From positions 5,394,001-5,458,000 of the forward strand of contig NZ_CP150235.1 in the NCBI RefSeq assembly GCF_037974355.1: DNA of 64,000 nt, in the 5' to 3' direction. The translations under genes and the position numbers were made by a program. Origin of the DNA: Paenibacillus sp. FSL R5-0517 (GTDB taxonomy: Bacteria; Bacillota; Bacilli; Paenibacillales; Paenibacillaceae). The notes below the pieces were generated by a model that saw only the letters and a program-made list of their open reading frames with translations, did not search any database and had not been told where the DNA came from. Position 1 is the first letter of the stretch; each line of letters begins with the position of its first letter. Of this stretch, positions 1-8,778 are shown piece by piece.

Positions 1-225
1 TCTCATCTTTCTTCCGTCTACGATGTTTAAGGTTCCTCCACGTATGTCAACTTGCATCAGTCTTCGCTTGGAGAACCACACATCCGCATATTGCGTGACG
101 TGAATCAGTTCATCCACACTCGGAAGAATGCTGATATCTCCTGATAACCAATTTAGCTGTATATCATGAATGGATTGATCAATATCTAGGCTCTTGCATA
201 GGGCAAGCTCACTATTTTTGAACAT
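1..225 (-). CDS. partial DUF4097-like (putative adhesin, beta-helix) protein, N-terminal part
   Basis: The open frame runs from an ATG at 225 off the left edge of the window, so only about 75 residues are visible. The visible part alternates short hydrophobic strands and turns (for example LNWLSGDISILPS and VDIRGGTLNIVDGRK), the pattern of the DUF4097 beta-strand repeat family found in many Firmicutes; the family assignment is an inference from this texture. The ATG at 225 is preferred over ATGs at 234 and 240 because GGAG lies nine bases before it. It begins 38 bases after the stop of the TetR gene and is probably co-transcribed with it. Function is unknown. Confidence 0.5.
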   Translation of the reverse strand, partial: MFKNSELALCKSLDIDQSIHDIQLNWLSGDISILPSVDELIHVTQYADVWFSKRRLMQVDIRGGTLNIVDGRKMR

Positions 226-263
226 CGTTCCCATCTCCATTTCAAACAAGCATGTGTGTGTGC

Positions 264-929
264 TTACTCCGGATTCACATAACCTCCCGTGCTGGCATGC
301 CGATTGGTAATACGTTGAATAAGCTGTTCACTTACGATATCCACTCCCAAAAGCTTCATCATGTGCTGTAGAAACTTGAGTCTTTCCAATGTCTGTGCCT
401 CATCCCGTCCAAAAAGAAGAGGGTTGATCCAGATATTAACGAGTAGCATGAAGATTTCAGCGCATTCCAGCGGATATTCGACAGAGATCGATCCATCACT
501 CTTGCCTTGCTCCATGATATTGGCAATAATTCGTGCGTCTTTTAGAACACCCTTCCTGATTCCACCAAGTACAAACTGTGGATTCTTGATCTGAGTGCTT
601 AGAACCTGATCAATGGAGTTAGACTGAATGCCAGGATCAACAATAATATTTTCCAAAATACTGATGAGCTTCTGTCTGGCATTCGGAGCATGCGTGTTCT
701 GGATGAGTTCCATAAACATGTCTTCTGCCCGCCCAAGCTCCTTCTCCATCACTGCACTAAGGATATCCTCCTTGGACTTGAAATGATGATATATTGCACC
801 TTTGGACATACCTAATTCATCTATAATGTCTTGAATACTGGTCTTTTCATATCCCTTTTCGGTAAACATTTGAGTTGAGACTGCCAGAATCAGGTCCAGT
901 GTCTGCTCAGGGTATTTATTTCTGGCCAT
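264..929 (-). CDS. TetR/AcrR family transcriptional regulator
   Basis: A 221-residue repressor. The N-terminal 50 residues are a typical TetR helix-turn-helix: FTEKGYEKTSIQDIIDELGM followed by SKGAIYHHFKSKEDIL. The rest is an alpha-helical ligand-binding domain with no recognisable ligand signature. The start at 929 (MARNKYPEQ) is chosen because AAGGAGG lies five bases upstream; an in-frame ATG at 947 has no such site and would lie in the operator-like palindrome at 946-962. It follows the ABC exporter gene on the same strand, so it may control the exporter, itself and the downstream DUF4097-like gene, but the ABC gene has its own terminator at 1016-1061. The inducer cannot be told from sequence. 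Confidence 0.9.
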   Translation of the reverse strand: MARNKYPEQTLDLILAVSTQMFTEKGYEKTSIQDIIDELGMSKGAIYHHFKSKEDILSAVMEKELGRAEDMFMELIQNTHAPNARQKLISILENIIVDPGIQSNSIDQVLSTQIKNPQFVLGGIRKGVLKDARIIANIMEQGKSDGSISVEYPLECAEIFMLLVNIWINPLLFGRDEAQTLERLKFLQHMMKLLGVDIVSEQLIQRITNRHASTGGYVNPE

Positions 930-945
930 AATGCCCTCCTTATAC

Positions 946-962
946 ATACCAACGGTCGGTAT
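946..962. promoter_or_regulatory. TetR-type operator palindrome
   Basis: A 17-bp imperfect inverted repeat, ATACC-N7-GGTAT with centre AACGGTC, lies immediately upstream of the ribosome binding site of the TetR gene. Spacing and position fit autorepression by the TetR protein. Binding is inferred, not shown. Confidence 0.55.
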
Positions 963-1015
963 CTATAATATAGGTTATGTTGGATCTATTGTAAATATGA
1001 GGGATCAAATCAAAC

Positions 1016-1061
1016 AAAAAGGATCTCCGTTGAAATACCTCAGGGGTATAACGGAGATCCT
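1016..1061 (-). terminator. Rho-independent terminator after the ABC exporter gene
   Basis: Eleven-base stem GGATCTCCGTT/AACGGAGATCC with an 18-base loop that itself can pair (ATACC/GGTAT), followed on the minus strand by TTTTTG. It starts 13 bases after the stop of the ABC exporter gene. Confidence 0.8.
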
Positions 1062-1074
1062 GCAATAATGGGAA

Positions 1075-2874
1075 TTACTCTTCGTTTTGTACTGTAGCTG
1101 CGTTTCCTTCCTGTGCCACAAACTGTTTCTGCGCTAATTCACGGTATACCGGATGATTGCCAATTAATTCAGCATGAGTTCCTGTTCCGGTCACATGTCC
1201 ATGCTCTAGTACAACAATCTGATCGGAGTCCACCACTGTAGACAACCGGTGCGCGATCACAATCGTGGTTCTGCCTTCCATAAGGTTGGACAGAGCCTGT
1301 TGTACTTCATACTCCGAGGTACTGTCCAGACTGGACGTTGCTTCATCCAACATGAGAATGTCAGGACTTCGTAGCAGCGCCCGTGCAATGGCAATCCGCT
1401 GACGTTGTCCCCCGGATAACTTAATTCCCCTCTCGCCTACTTCCGTCTCATATCCCTGTGGCAACTTGTCGATAAAGTCGGCAGAATAGGCCATCTCAGC
1501 AGCTTGCCGGATCTCATCCATCGTGACCTCACGATCCAATCCGTACGTGATATTATCTTTGATCGTACCCGCCATAAGCGGACTTTCCTGAGACACATAC
1601 CCGATCTTGCTGCGCCAGGAGGACAAAGAATATTCCGTTATCGCTTGTCCCCCATACGAAATATGGCCTGAATCGGGCATATAGAACTGCTCCATCAAAG
1701 AGAACAGCGTTGATTTACCGCTACCGCTTGGGCCAACAATCGCCGTCACTTTACGTGTAGGTACCGTCAGATTAATTCCGTGCAACACTTCTTCACCTGT
1801 GACATAGGAAAAGTGTACATCATGGAACGCAATCGTCTCATTTCCTTTTGGAGCTACCTTGGTGCTATCATGCGGCTCTTCCTCATCAGCAAGAATAGCT
1901 TGTATGCGCTCTGTTGCACCTACAACTTTTTGCAAACGGGAGTATAACGTCGTGAACTGCCCCATTGGCATAATGACCTGGAACAACAGCAATATAAAGG
2001 CGACCAGTTCACCTGGTGACAGCATACCAGACGCTACACGCATTCCCCCTACACCAAGAATAACGACCAATACTGCCGTCATGACAAATGTAAACAAAGG
2101 ACCGATCAGCGCAAGGATGCGTGCTTCCTGCAAGCCAAAAGCAAACATTTTACGAATCCGGGAATCCCCGGCTTCTGATTCCTGTTTCTCCGTTCCATAG
2201 GCTTTGACCAAGCGAATCTCACCAATAACCTGACTAAGTACGGATGTAAGACCTGCCATCTCATCCTGCTGTTTCTTGGAGATTTTGTACATCTTCCTCC
2301 CCACTGGCAACAGGATCAACAGCGTAAGTGGCACCAGACTCAGAATAATGAGTGACATCACCCAATCCAAATAAAAAAGTAACGCCACCCCACCTACAAC
2401 GGCAACGATGTTCGACACAAAGGAGACCAGATAATCTGCAATCAACGTCATGATCTGGCTTGTATCATTCGTAATCCGGCTCATCGTATCGCCTGTCCGA
2501 TTGCGATCGAAATATGGCATTCGCAGCGACAATACTTTGTTCCACAGCTTCGTGCGAAGTGTGGCGACCACACGTTGTCCTGCGTAATTTAACATATAAA
2601 TGCTGATACCCGAGGCAATCGCCTGAATCACAAATGCACCGAGCAACAATAAAATAACCGATTTGTTCAGTGCCGAAGTGGTTAGTCCATCAATCAGACC
2701 TTTGGTCATCAGTGGCACAATCAGTCCGGCCGTCGTCTGAATCAAGGTCAGGATGAGGGCCAGGATCAGGATCAGTTTTGGCGGGTTCGTGGAAGCGATC
2801 AGCTTGACGAAATCCTTAAATCCTTTTTTTCCTACCTTCGGTTCCTTCTGCCCTGCTTGCTGCTGTTCTTCCAT
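1075..2874 (-). CDS. ABC transporter, fused permease and ATPase (multidrug exporter type)
   Basis: A 599-residue half-transporter of the BmrA/LmrA type that should dimerise in the membrane and export lipids or drugs using ATP. The first 310 residues hold about six membrane helices. The ATPase domain follows: Walker A GPSGSGKST, Q-loop near YVSQESPL, ABC signature LSGGQRQRIAIARALL, Walker B DILMLDEATSSLD and the H-loop histidine in IVIAHRLST. The start at 2874 has GGGAGG seven bases upstream; a longer frame to 2904 lacks one. The substrate is unknown; proximity to a TetR repressor suggests inducible efflux. The N-terminal 30 residues are polar and lysine-rich, as usual before the first helix. 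Confidence 0.92.
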   Translation of the reverse strand: MEEQQQAGQKEPKVGKKGFKDFVKLIASTNPPKLILILALILTLIQTTAGLIVPLMTKGLIDGLTTSALNKSVILLLLGAFVIQAIASGISIYMLNYAGQRVVATLRTKLWNKVLSLRMPYFDRNRTGDTMSRITNDTSQIMTLIADYLVSFVSNIVAVVGGVALLFYLDWVMSLIILSLVPLTLLILLPVGRKMYKISKKQQDEMAGLTSVLSQVIGEIRLVKAYGTEKQESEAGDSRIRKMFAFGLQEARILALIGPLFTFVMTAVLVVILGVGGMRVASGMLSPGELVAFILLLFQVIMPMGQFTTLYSRLQKVVGATERIQAILADEEEPHDSTKVAPKGNETIAFHDVHFSYVTGEEVLHGINLTVPTRKVTAIVGPSGSGKSTLFSLMEQFYMPDSGHISYGGQAITEYSLSSWRSKIGYVSQESPLMAGTIKDNITYGLDREVTMDEIRQAAEMAYSADFIDKLPQGYETEVGERGIKLSGGQRQRIAIARALLRSPDILMLDEATSSLDSTSEYEVQQALSNLMEGRTTIVIAHRLSTVVDSDQIVVLEHGHVTGTGTHAELIGNHPVYRELAQKQFVAQEGNAATVQNEE

Positions 2875-2959
2875 TCCCGTTCCTCCCGTTCTACATCTGC
2901 TCACCAGAAATCATACGTATGAACTTATATAACGTTGCCTTTTGTTGTATAACACAACT

Positions 2960-4258
2960 TTACAAGATGCCGTGCAGCACAAAATTGGCCAAAAAGAGGA
3001 TGGATATGCCATACATGACCACAGGCACCTGTTTACCCTGACCTGCTGCCAGCTTCGCAAGTGGATAGGCAATAAATCCAAACGCCATCCCGTCCACGAT
3101 GCTATATGTGAATGGAATCATGACCATGATCAGAAAAGCAGGAAAAGCCTCTGTAAAGTCACCAAAGTCCATATCTTTCACACCTTGCACCATCAGACCG
3201 CCAATAATGATCAAAATGGGTGCAATCGCACTGTCTGGAATGTAACCGAGCAGAGGGATGAAGAAAAAGGTTGCCCCAAACAACACGGCTGTAACGAGCG
3301 GAGTTAACCCTGTGCGTCCACCTGCGGCAATACCAGCTGTCGTCTCGGCGGCGGCCACTGGAGGACTGCTTCCAAATATGCCTGCCAGCACGGTACTAAT
3401 CGATAGTGCCCGCAGACTTCCCTTGAAGCGCTTCGGACGACCAATCATCTGTGTCTGAGCTGTAATTAAACCGATATTTTCGAACACCACAATCAGCAGC
3501 AACAAAAATACCGCGATCCAGAATGCTACATCAGCCAGCTTCATCAAGGACAATTCACCAAACAAACCGCCATATTGACGTAGCGCATCCATCGCTGATA
3601 CGGATTCACCCGGATTCACTGCTCCAAGTACATAGGCAAGACCTGTCCCGACCAAAATACTAATTAGAAGTCCGCCTTGCACATTACGGATAAATAAAAT
3701 CAAGGCCAGCACCAGCGTAACGCAGGCTGTAATGACATTCGGATCATTAAAGTGACCAATCGCGACAAATGTCGTCTGATGCGCGATAACGATTCCACTT
3801 TTTTGCAAACCAATAAACGTGAGGAACAAACCAATCCCCACCGTAATACCATGCTGCAGATTTTTGGGAATGGCTTCGCTGATCATTTTGTATAGAGAAG
3901 TAAACGCAACAATGGCAAACAATATACCTGTAACGGTTACAACGGCCAGCGCTTCTTGCCAGCTTAATTTCATGGAATGTACGAGTGTATACGTGAAAAA
4001 TGCATTAATCCCCATTCCGGGTACAACGATAATCGGTGATTTTCCGCCAAATGCCATGAGTAAACAGCCTGCGATCGATGTCAGCAGGGTTCCAACCATA
4101 GCTGCCTGCAAAGGCATTCCGGCATCGGAAAGAATTGTAGCATTGACCATAACGATATAGACCACGGCAAAATAGGAAATGGCTCCCGCCACAACTTCCT
4201 TCTTCCACTGGTCTCCTGGCTCCATGCCAAGACGTCTGGCCATCCATCCGTGTTTCAT
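2960..4258 (-). CDS. NCS2 family purine permease (guanine/hypoxanthine/adenine type)
   Basis: A 432-residue membrane protein of the AzgA/PbuG/PbuO branch of the NCS2 nucleobase:cation symporters, expected to import purine bases. N-terminal family marks are SYFAVVYIVMVNATILSDAG and the following hydrophobic helices; the conserved GSSPPVAAAETTAGIAAGGRTGL segment around residue 300 (positions 3306-3372) is the substrate-binding signature of this branch. The length matches the family (430-440). RBS-like GAGAGGGG lies 11 bases before the ATG. It has a long leader (about 180 bases) with a 15-base palindrome (4394-4408). It is separate from the upstream tcdA because a terminator intervenes. Exact substrate cannot be fixed. 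Confidence 0.88.
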   Translation of the reverse strand: MKHGWMARRLGMEPGDQWKKEVVAGAISYFAVVYIVMVNATILSDAGMPLQAAMVGTLLTSIAGCLLMAFGGKSPIIVVPGMGINAFFTYTLVHSMKLSWQEALAVVTVTGILFAIVAFTSLYKMISEAIPKNLQHGITVGIGLFLTFIGLQKSGIVIAHQTTFVAIGHFNDPNVITACVTLVLALILFIRNVQGGLLISILVGTGLAYVLGAVNPGESVSAMDALRQYGGLFGELSLMKLADVAFWIAVFLLLLIVVFENIGLITAQTQMIGRPKRFKGSLRALSISTVLAGIFGSSPPVAAAETTAGIAAGGRTGLTPLVTAVLFGATFFFIPLLGYIPDSAIAPILIIIGGLMVQGVKDMDFGDFTEAFPAFLIMVMIPFTYSIVDGMAFGFIAYPLAKLAAGQGKQVPVVMYGISILFLANFVLHGIL

Positions 4259-4449
4259 TTCGTTCTATTCCCCTCTCTCTAGCCGCAAATTCTTTTATGT
4301 ATGTATCATCATTTCGCGCAGCAGTGAATATCATACACGGTTTTGACGTTGAAGTACATGACGTAACTCTGACATTTCTTCAGGAATGCGGTTCGTCTAT
4401 CATAGACGTTTGATGTCTCATCCGCTCTATCTTCCGGGGTATAATTATA
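4259..4449 (-). promoter_or_regulatory. leader of the purine permease gene, unidentified structure
   Basis: A perfect -10 box (TATAAT at 4444-4449 on the minus strand) sits directly after the tcdA terminator, but no good -35 is seen. The transcript leader of about 180 bases holds a palindrome CGTCTATGATAGACG (4394-4408) inside a possible outer GCGG/CCGC stem, and repeated ACGTC words further down. I looked for the purine riboswitch core (three-way junction with TATGG and CCGTAAAT-type loops) and for PurR boxes and did not find them. Confidence 0.35.
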
Positions 4450-4452
4450 CAA

Positions 4453-4484
4453 AAAAGCGCAGATGCCTTAAGGGCATCTACGCT
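4453..4484 (-). terminator. Rho-independent terminator after tcdA
   Basis: Stem AAGCGTAGATGCCC/GGGCATCTGCGCTT (one mismatch) with short loop TTAA-type, followed on the minus strand by a run of six T. It ends the hisS-aspS-tcdA transcript. Confidence 0.85.
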
Positions 4485-4502
4485 TCTTCTGTTGGCAGCA
4501 AG

Positions 4503-5261
4503 TTATTGCTGCTTGTTCTCTGCAATTTCTAACAAATCCTTAATCGCAACACTGACCATAATCAGTCCGGCTACCGGAGGCACGAATGAGTTACTCGCAG
4601 GTGGCTGTTTGGCCTTGCGAATTTCCGGAGCATTCTCGGGAACGATTTTTTGGGTTACGTCCTCGCGCGGTTTCATCGGCTTTTCAGTTGAGAAGACCAC
4701 TTTTACACCTTTTTTAATGCCGTCTTTACGAAGTGTGGTACGCACAACACGGGCAATCGGGTCCATGGTCGTTTTCGAAATATCCGCAACCTGGAATTTC
4801 GTTGGATCCATTTTATTCGCCGCACCCATGCTGGAAATCATCGGAATTTTACGTTTCAGGCACTCTTTAATGAGATGGATTTTGTAGATAATCGTGTCGG
4901 ATGCATCCAGCACATAATCCAGTTCATATTTGAACAGTTCCTCATACGTTTCTTCCGTGTAAAACATATTCAATGCAATGGCATCACATTCCGGATTGAT
5001 CAGTTTCACCCGTTCCACCATCAGGTCCGCTTTTTTCTGTCCCACTGTTGTGGTCAGCGCATGAATCTGGCGGTTGATGTTGGTAATGTCCACGACATCT
5101 TTATCAATCAGAATGATGCGTCCAACGCCGCTACGGGCAAGAGCTTCTACAGCAATTCCACCCACGCCGCCAATACCGAGCACAGCGACTGTACTATTTT
5201 TCAATGCGTCCAGACCTTCAGGTCCGATCGCAAGCTCTGTTCTTGAAAATTGATGGAGCAT
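4503..5261 (-). CDS. tcdA: tRNA threonylcarbamoyladenosine dehydratase (ThiF/E1-like)
   Basis: A 252-residue ThiF-superfamily protein that uses ATP to cyclise t6A37 of tRNA to ct6A. The Rossmann nucleotide loop GIGGVGGIAVEALARSGVG is at residues 30-48, followed by DKDVVDITNINRQ, the adenylation motif with the conserved Asn-Arg. DASDTIIYKIHLI near residue 120 is also typical. Family length is 250-270. AAAGGAGG lies 12 bases before the ATG. It directly follows aspS (18 bases), the same arrangement as yrvM in B. subtilis. It lacks the Cys-rich sulfurtransferase features of MoeB, so a molybdopterin or thiamine role is less likely. Confidence 0.9.
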   Translation of the reverse strand: MLHQFSRTELAIGPEGLDALKNSTVAVLGIGGVGGIAVEALARSGVGRIILIDKDVVDITNINRQIHALTTTVGQKKADLMVERVKLINPECDAIALNMFYTEETYEELFKYELDYVLDASDTIIYKIHLIKECLKRKIPMISSMGAANKMDPTKFQVADISKTTMDPIARVVRTTLRKDGIKKGVKVVFSTEKPMKPREDVTQKIVPENAPEIRKAKQPPASNSFVPPVAGLIMVSVAIKDLLEIAENKQQ

Positions 5262-5279
5262 TGAGAATCGATGCCTCCT

Positions 5280-7058
5280 TTATTTCTTTTCCGCTACCGG
5301 TTTACGGGCTACGCGAATATGAAGTTGTTCCAATTGCGAGTCATCCACTTCGGAAGGTGCATTCATCAGCAGATCCGTTGCACTTGCCGTTTTCGGGAAG
5401 GCAATCGTTTCACGCAAATTCGTGCGGCCCGCCAGCAACATCACCAAACGGTCAAGACCAAAAGCAATTCCGCCATGCGGTGGAGTTCCATATTCGAATG
5501 CTTCGAGCAGGTAGCCAAATTTCTCATTCGCTACTTCTGGAGAGAGTCCAAGGGCAGCAAACATTTTCTCCTGAACGTCACGTTTGTAGATACGCATCGA
5601 ACCGCCACCTACTTCATAACCATTGAGAACAAGGTCATAGGCTTGAGCACGAATAGCACCCGGATCTGTGTCGAACAGATGTACATCTTCGTCTTTTGGA
5701 CGTGTGAACGGATGGTGTTCTGCCACATAACGTTTGGCGTCTTCATCATATCCAAGGAGTGGGAAGTCCACAACCCAAGCAAATTTGAATTTGCTGTCAT
5801 CGATCAGGCCGAGTTGACGGCCGATTTTCAGACGCAATGCGCCCAGTACGTCAGCAACCACTTTTTTCGTGTCTGCGGAGAAGAGCAACAAGTCGCCATC
5901 CTCAGCACCTGTACGTTCTTTGACAGCTTCGATCTCTTCAGGAGTGAAGAACTTCACGATTGGCCCTTTGAACTCGCCGTCTTTTACTTGAATCCAAGCC
6001 AGACCTTTCGCACCGTAACGTGCAGCAAATGGTCCGAGATCATCGATCTCTTTACGACTCCATGTGCCACAGCCTTTAGCGTTGAGCACTTTCACTTCTC
6101 CACCTTTTTCGATGACGGAAGCAAATACTTTCACACCACTGTTTGCTACGATATCGTTCATTTCAACCAGTTCCATACCGAAACGCAGATCTGGTTTGTC
6201 TGAACCGTATTTACCCATTGCATCTGCATACGTAATCCGTTGGAAAGGCAGTTCCAGCTCAATGCCTTTGGTTTCACGCAACAATTTGGCCATCAGTTCT
6301 TCCATCATTGGCAGCAGGTCATCCTGTTGCAGGAAGGAAGCCTCGATGTCGACTTGCGTGAATTCGGGTTGACGGTCTGCACGAAGATCCTCATCCCGGA
6401 AACAGCGAGCGATCTGATAATAACGCTCAAGTCCACCCACCATCAGCAATTGTTTGTAGATTTGTGGGGATTGTGGCAAAGCGAAGAATTCACCTTCATG
6501 CACACGGCTCGGTACGAGATAATCACGCGCACCTTCCGGGGAGCTCTTCGTCAGGATTGGTGTTTCCACTTCAACGAACTCTTCTCCATCCAGATAGTCA
6601 CGGAACACTTTGGATGCTTTGGAACGCAGTTTCAGTGTTTCGAACATTTCCGGACGACGCAGGTCCAGGTAACGATATTTCAAACGAAGGGATTCATCCA
6701 CTTCTACACCATCTTCGATGAAGAATGGAGGTGTTTTGGCTGCATTCAGCACTTCAATTTCAGTGATTTGAACTTCAATTTCGCCAGTAGGCAGATTTTT
6801 GTTCACTGTTTCTGCATCACGTTTAACGACTTTACCCGTTACAGCGATAACATACTCGCTACGTACACGATCTGCAATTTGCAGAGCTTCGCCGGAATAA
6901 GCCGGGTTAAAGACAACTTGTACAATCCCGCTGCGGTCACGCAGATCGATGAAGAGTACGCCCCCCAAGTCACGACGGGTTTGAACCCAACCGTTCAATG
7001 TTACTGTTTCACCGATGTGTGCGGGTGTTAATGCGCCGCAATGATGACTTCTTTTCAT
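5280..7058 (-). CDS. aspS: aspartate--tRNA ligase
   Basis: A 592-residue class II aminoacyl-tRNA synthetase of the bacterial type that charges tRNA with aspartate. It has an N-terminal OB-fold anticodon domain (GETVTLNGWVQTRRDLGGVL), motif 2 (FRDEDLRADRQPEFTQVD), the GAD insertion in the middle, and motif 3 (GIAFGLDRLVMLL). The start at 7058 is chosen because GGAG lies seven bases upstream; an earlier ATG at 7073 has none. It is the second gene of the hisS-aspS operon, with a 212-base gap after hisS holding no clear element, and is expected to be controlled by the T-box at 8779-9120. Confidence 0.97.
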   Translation of the reverse strand: MKRSHHCGALTPAHIGETVTLNGWVQTRRDLGGVLFIDLRDRSGIVQVVFNPAYSGEALQIADRVRSEYVIAVTGKVVKRDAETVNKNLPTGEIEVQITEIEVLNAAKTPPFFIEDGVEVDESLRLKYRYLDLRRPEMFETLKLRSKASKVFRDYLDGEEFVEVETPILTKSSPEGARDYLVPSRVHEGEFFALPQSPQIYKQLLMVGGLERYYQIARCFRDEDLRADRQPEFTQVDIEASFLQQDDLLPMMEELMAKLLRETKGIELELPFQRITYADAMGKYGSDKPDLRFGMELVEMNDIVANSGVKVFASVIEKGGEVKVLNAKGCGTWSRKEIDDLGPFAARYGAKGLAWIQVKDGEFKGPIVKFFTPEEIEAVKERTGAEDGDLLLFSADTKKVVADVLGALRLKIGRQLGLIDDSKFKFAWVVDFPLLGYDEDAKRYVAEHHPFTRPKDEDVHLFDTDPGAIRAQAYDLVLNGYEVGGGSMRIYKRDVQEKMFAALGLSPEVANEKFGYLLEAFEYGTPPHGGIAFGLDRLVMLLAGRTNLRETIAFPKTASATDLLMNAPSEVDDSQLEQLHIRVARKPVAEKK

Positions 7059-7270
7059 AACCAAACTCCTCATTATGTGAATTTCCGTTCTGCATGGGCA
7101 AGTGGTACCTGCTCTTCAACAGTCCGGTTACGTGTAGATCATGTATTCGAAAAGGCTTGTTACCTCTGGCTCACCAGCTCCCAATTCGTTGGAAACGTTG
7201 ATGAACCTCAGTAATTTTGCCGGATCAATGTGTTAATGGAACGTTTTAATCTCCATTTTACAGTTCGTGC

Positions 7271-8524
7271 TTATTTACTTTCGCGAATGGCTGCTACCAG
7301 ATCATCAAGCTTCACGGTTTGTTGCTCTCCCGTATCCATCGACTTGAGGGCGATCTCACCACGCTCCAGCTCGTCATCACCAAGGATGGCGGTATAGCGG
7401 GATTTGAAACGGTCAGCCGATTTCATCTGGGCTTTCATCTTGCGGCCCAGATAATCACGTTCCCCAGACAGTCCAGACTGACGAATTTTGAACAACAGTC
7501 GGTTCACTTCACGATCAGCGGCCTCTCCCAGAGCAACAAAGTACACATCCAGTGGAGCGAGCGTAGTCACCTCAATATTTTGGTGCTCCAGAATCAGTTG
7601 AATACGCTCCAGACCAATACCGAAGCCGATGCCCGGCTGATCAGGTCCGCCGATATCTCCAACGAGACCATTGTACCGGCCACCGCCACCAACCGTATCA
7701 ATTGCTCCAATCCCTTGGGCTTTTAATTCAAACGCAGTCAGCGTGTAATAATCCAAGCCCCGTACCAGACGATTGTTCACAGCATAATCTACTCCGAAAT
7801 CATCCAGGTATGCCTGCAGCTTGGCAAAGTGATTCAAAGACTCTTCATCCAGGCTATCCAGTATGGAAGGCGCCCCTACGAATTTGTCCTGATCGACTTT
7901 GCAGTCGAGTACACGCAGCGGATTGCGCTCCATGCGAGACTGGCAGTCCTTGCACAGGCTGTCTTTCATCGGTCTGAGGAACCCAAGTAATGTCTCGCGG
8001 TATTCTGCACGGCTAGTCGAGTTGCCAACGGAGTTGATCTCCACTTTAACATCCTTCAAGCCGAGCTCTACACACAATTGGTAGCCCAGTGCGATGACTT
8101 CGGCATCAATCGCCGGGTCCAGTGCACCGATGGCTTCTACACCAAACTGGTGGAACTGACGCTGACGACCTGCCTGCGGACGCTCATACCGGAACATCGG
8201 ACCGATGTAATACAACTTGCTCACATCCGGTTCGCCGTAGATTTTATTCTCTACATACGCACGGACAACACCGGCTGTTCCCTCTGGACGAAGAGTCATG
8301 CTGCGATTGCCTTTGTCATCAAAGGTATACATTTCTTTCTCAACGATATCGGTAGTCTCTCCTACACCACGTACAAATAAAGAAGTCTGTTCGAAGATCG
8401 GTGTACGAATCTCGCGGTAATTAAACCGTCGACACAGATCTCGTGCTTTTTCTTCTACGTACTGCCATTTCTCGACAACTCCAGGAAGTAAGTCCTGCGT
8501 CCCCGTCGGTTTTTGAAAAGCCAT
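7271..8524 (-). CDS. hisS: histidine--tRNA ligase
   Basis: A 417-residue class II synthetase that charges tRNA-His. N-terminal FQKPTGTQDLLPG, motif 1 and 2 region (TLRPEGTAGVVRAY; MFRYERPQAGRQRQFHQFGVE), the histidine A motif GLDYYT and motif 3 GIGFGIGLERI are all present, followed by the C-terminal anticodon domain. The ATG has GGAGGG six bases upstream. It is the first gene of a T-box controlled operon. An unusual 255 bases separate the T-box terminator from this start. Confidence 0.97.
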   Translation of the reverse strand: MAFQKPTGTQDLLPGVVEKWQYVEEKARDLCRRFNYREIRTPIFEQTSLFVRGVGETTDIVEKEMYTFDDKGNRSMTLRPEGTAGVVRAYVENKIYGEPDVSKLYYIGPMFRYERPQAGRQRQFHQFGVEAIGALDPAIDAEVIALGYQLCVELGLKDVKVEINSVGNSTSRAEYRETLLGFLRPMKDSLCKDCQSRMERNPLRVLDCKVDQDKFVGAPSILDSLDEESLNHFAKLQAYLDDFGVDYAVNNRLVRGLDYYTLTAFELKAQGIGAIDTVGGGGRYNGLVGDIGGPDQPGIGFGIGLERIQLILEHQNIEVTTLAPLDVYFVALGEAADREVNRLLFKIRQSGLSGERDYLGRKMKAQMKSADRFKSRYTAILGDDELERGEIALKSMDTGEQQTVKLDDLVAAIRESK

Positions 8525-8778
8525 CTTGATCCCTCCAGCATTGATTTTTTTCTCTACAGTTAAAAATTCTACACGTGATCACTGCGCTGGCAGATCAACC
8601 TTACAATCGCTGTTATCCCCAGATTTTTTAAATTTTCATTCTAAATGTGAAAATCCGGTGATAGCATATGCTTCCGATGCAGCTTTCTTTCAGAAAGCTT
8701 TCAGGCGAACGCTTCGCTTTTACAGGTTTTTTCTGCCCTCTCCGTTTTCGTGTATTTCTTTTAAATCAACTTATATAA
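8525..8778 (-). other. long untranslated region between T-box terminator and hisS
   Basis: No open frame with a ribosome binding site is seen. It contains a 13-base inverted repeat GCGAA-CGC-TTCGC (8705-8717) and a repeated AAGCTTTC word (about 8687-8702) able to form small hairpins. It is transcribed whenever the T-box reads through. Confidence 0.4.

Noticed and set aside
4259..4449. Purine riboswitch before the NCS2 permease gene
   Set aside because: The conserved core loops are not seen; left as an unidentified leader.
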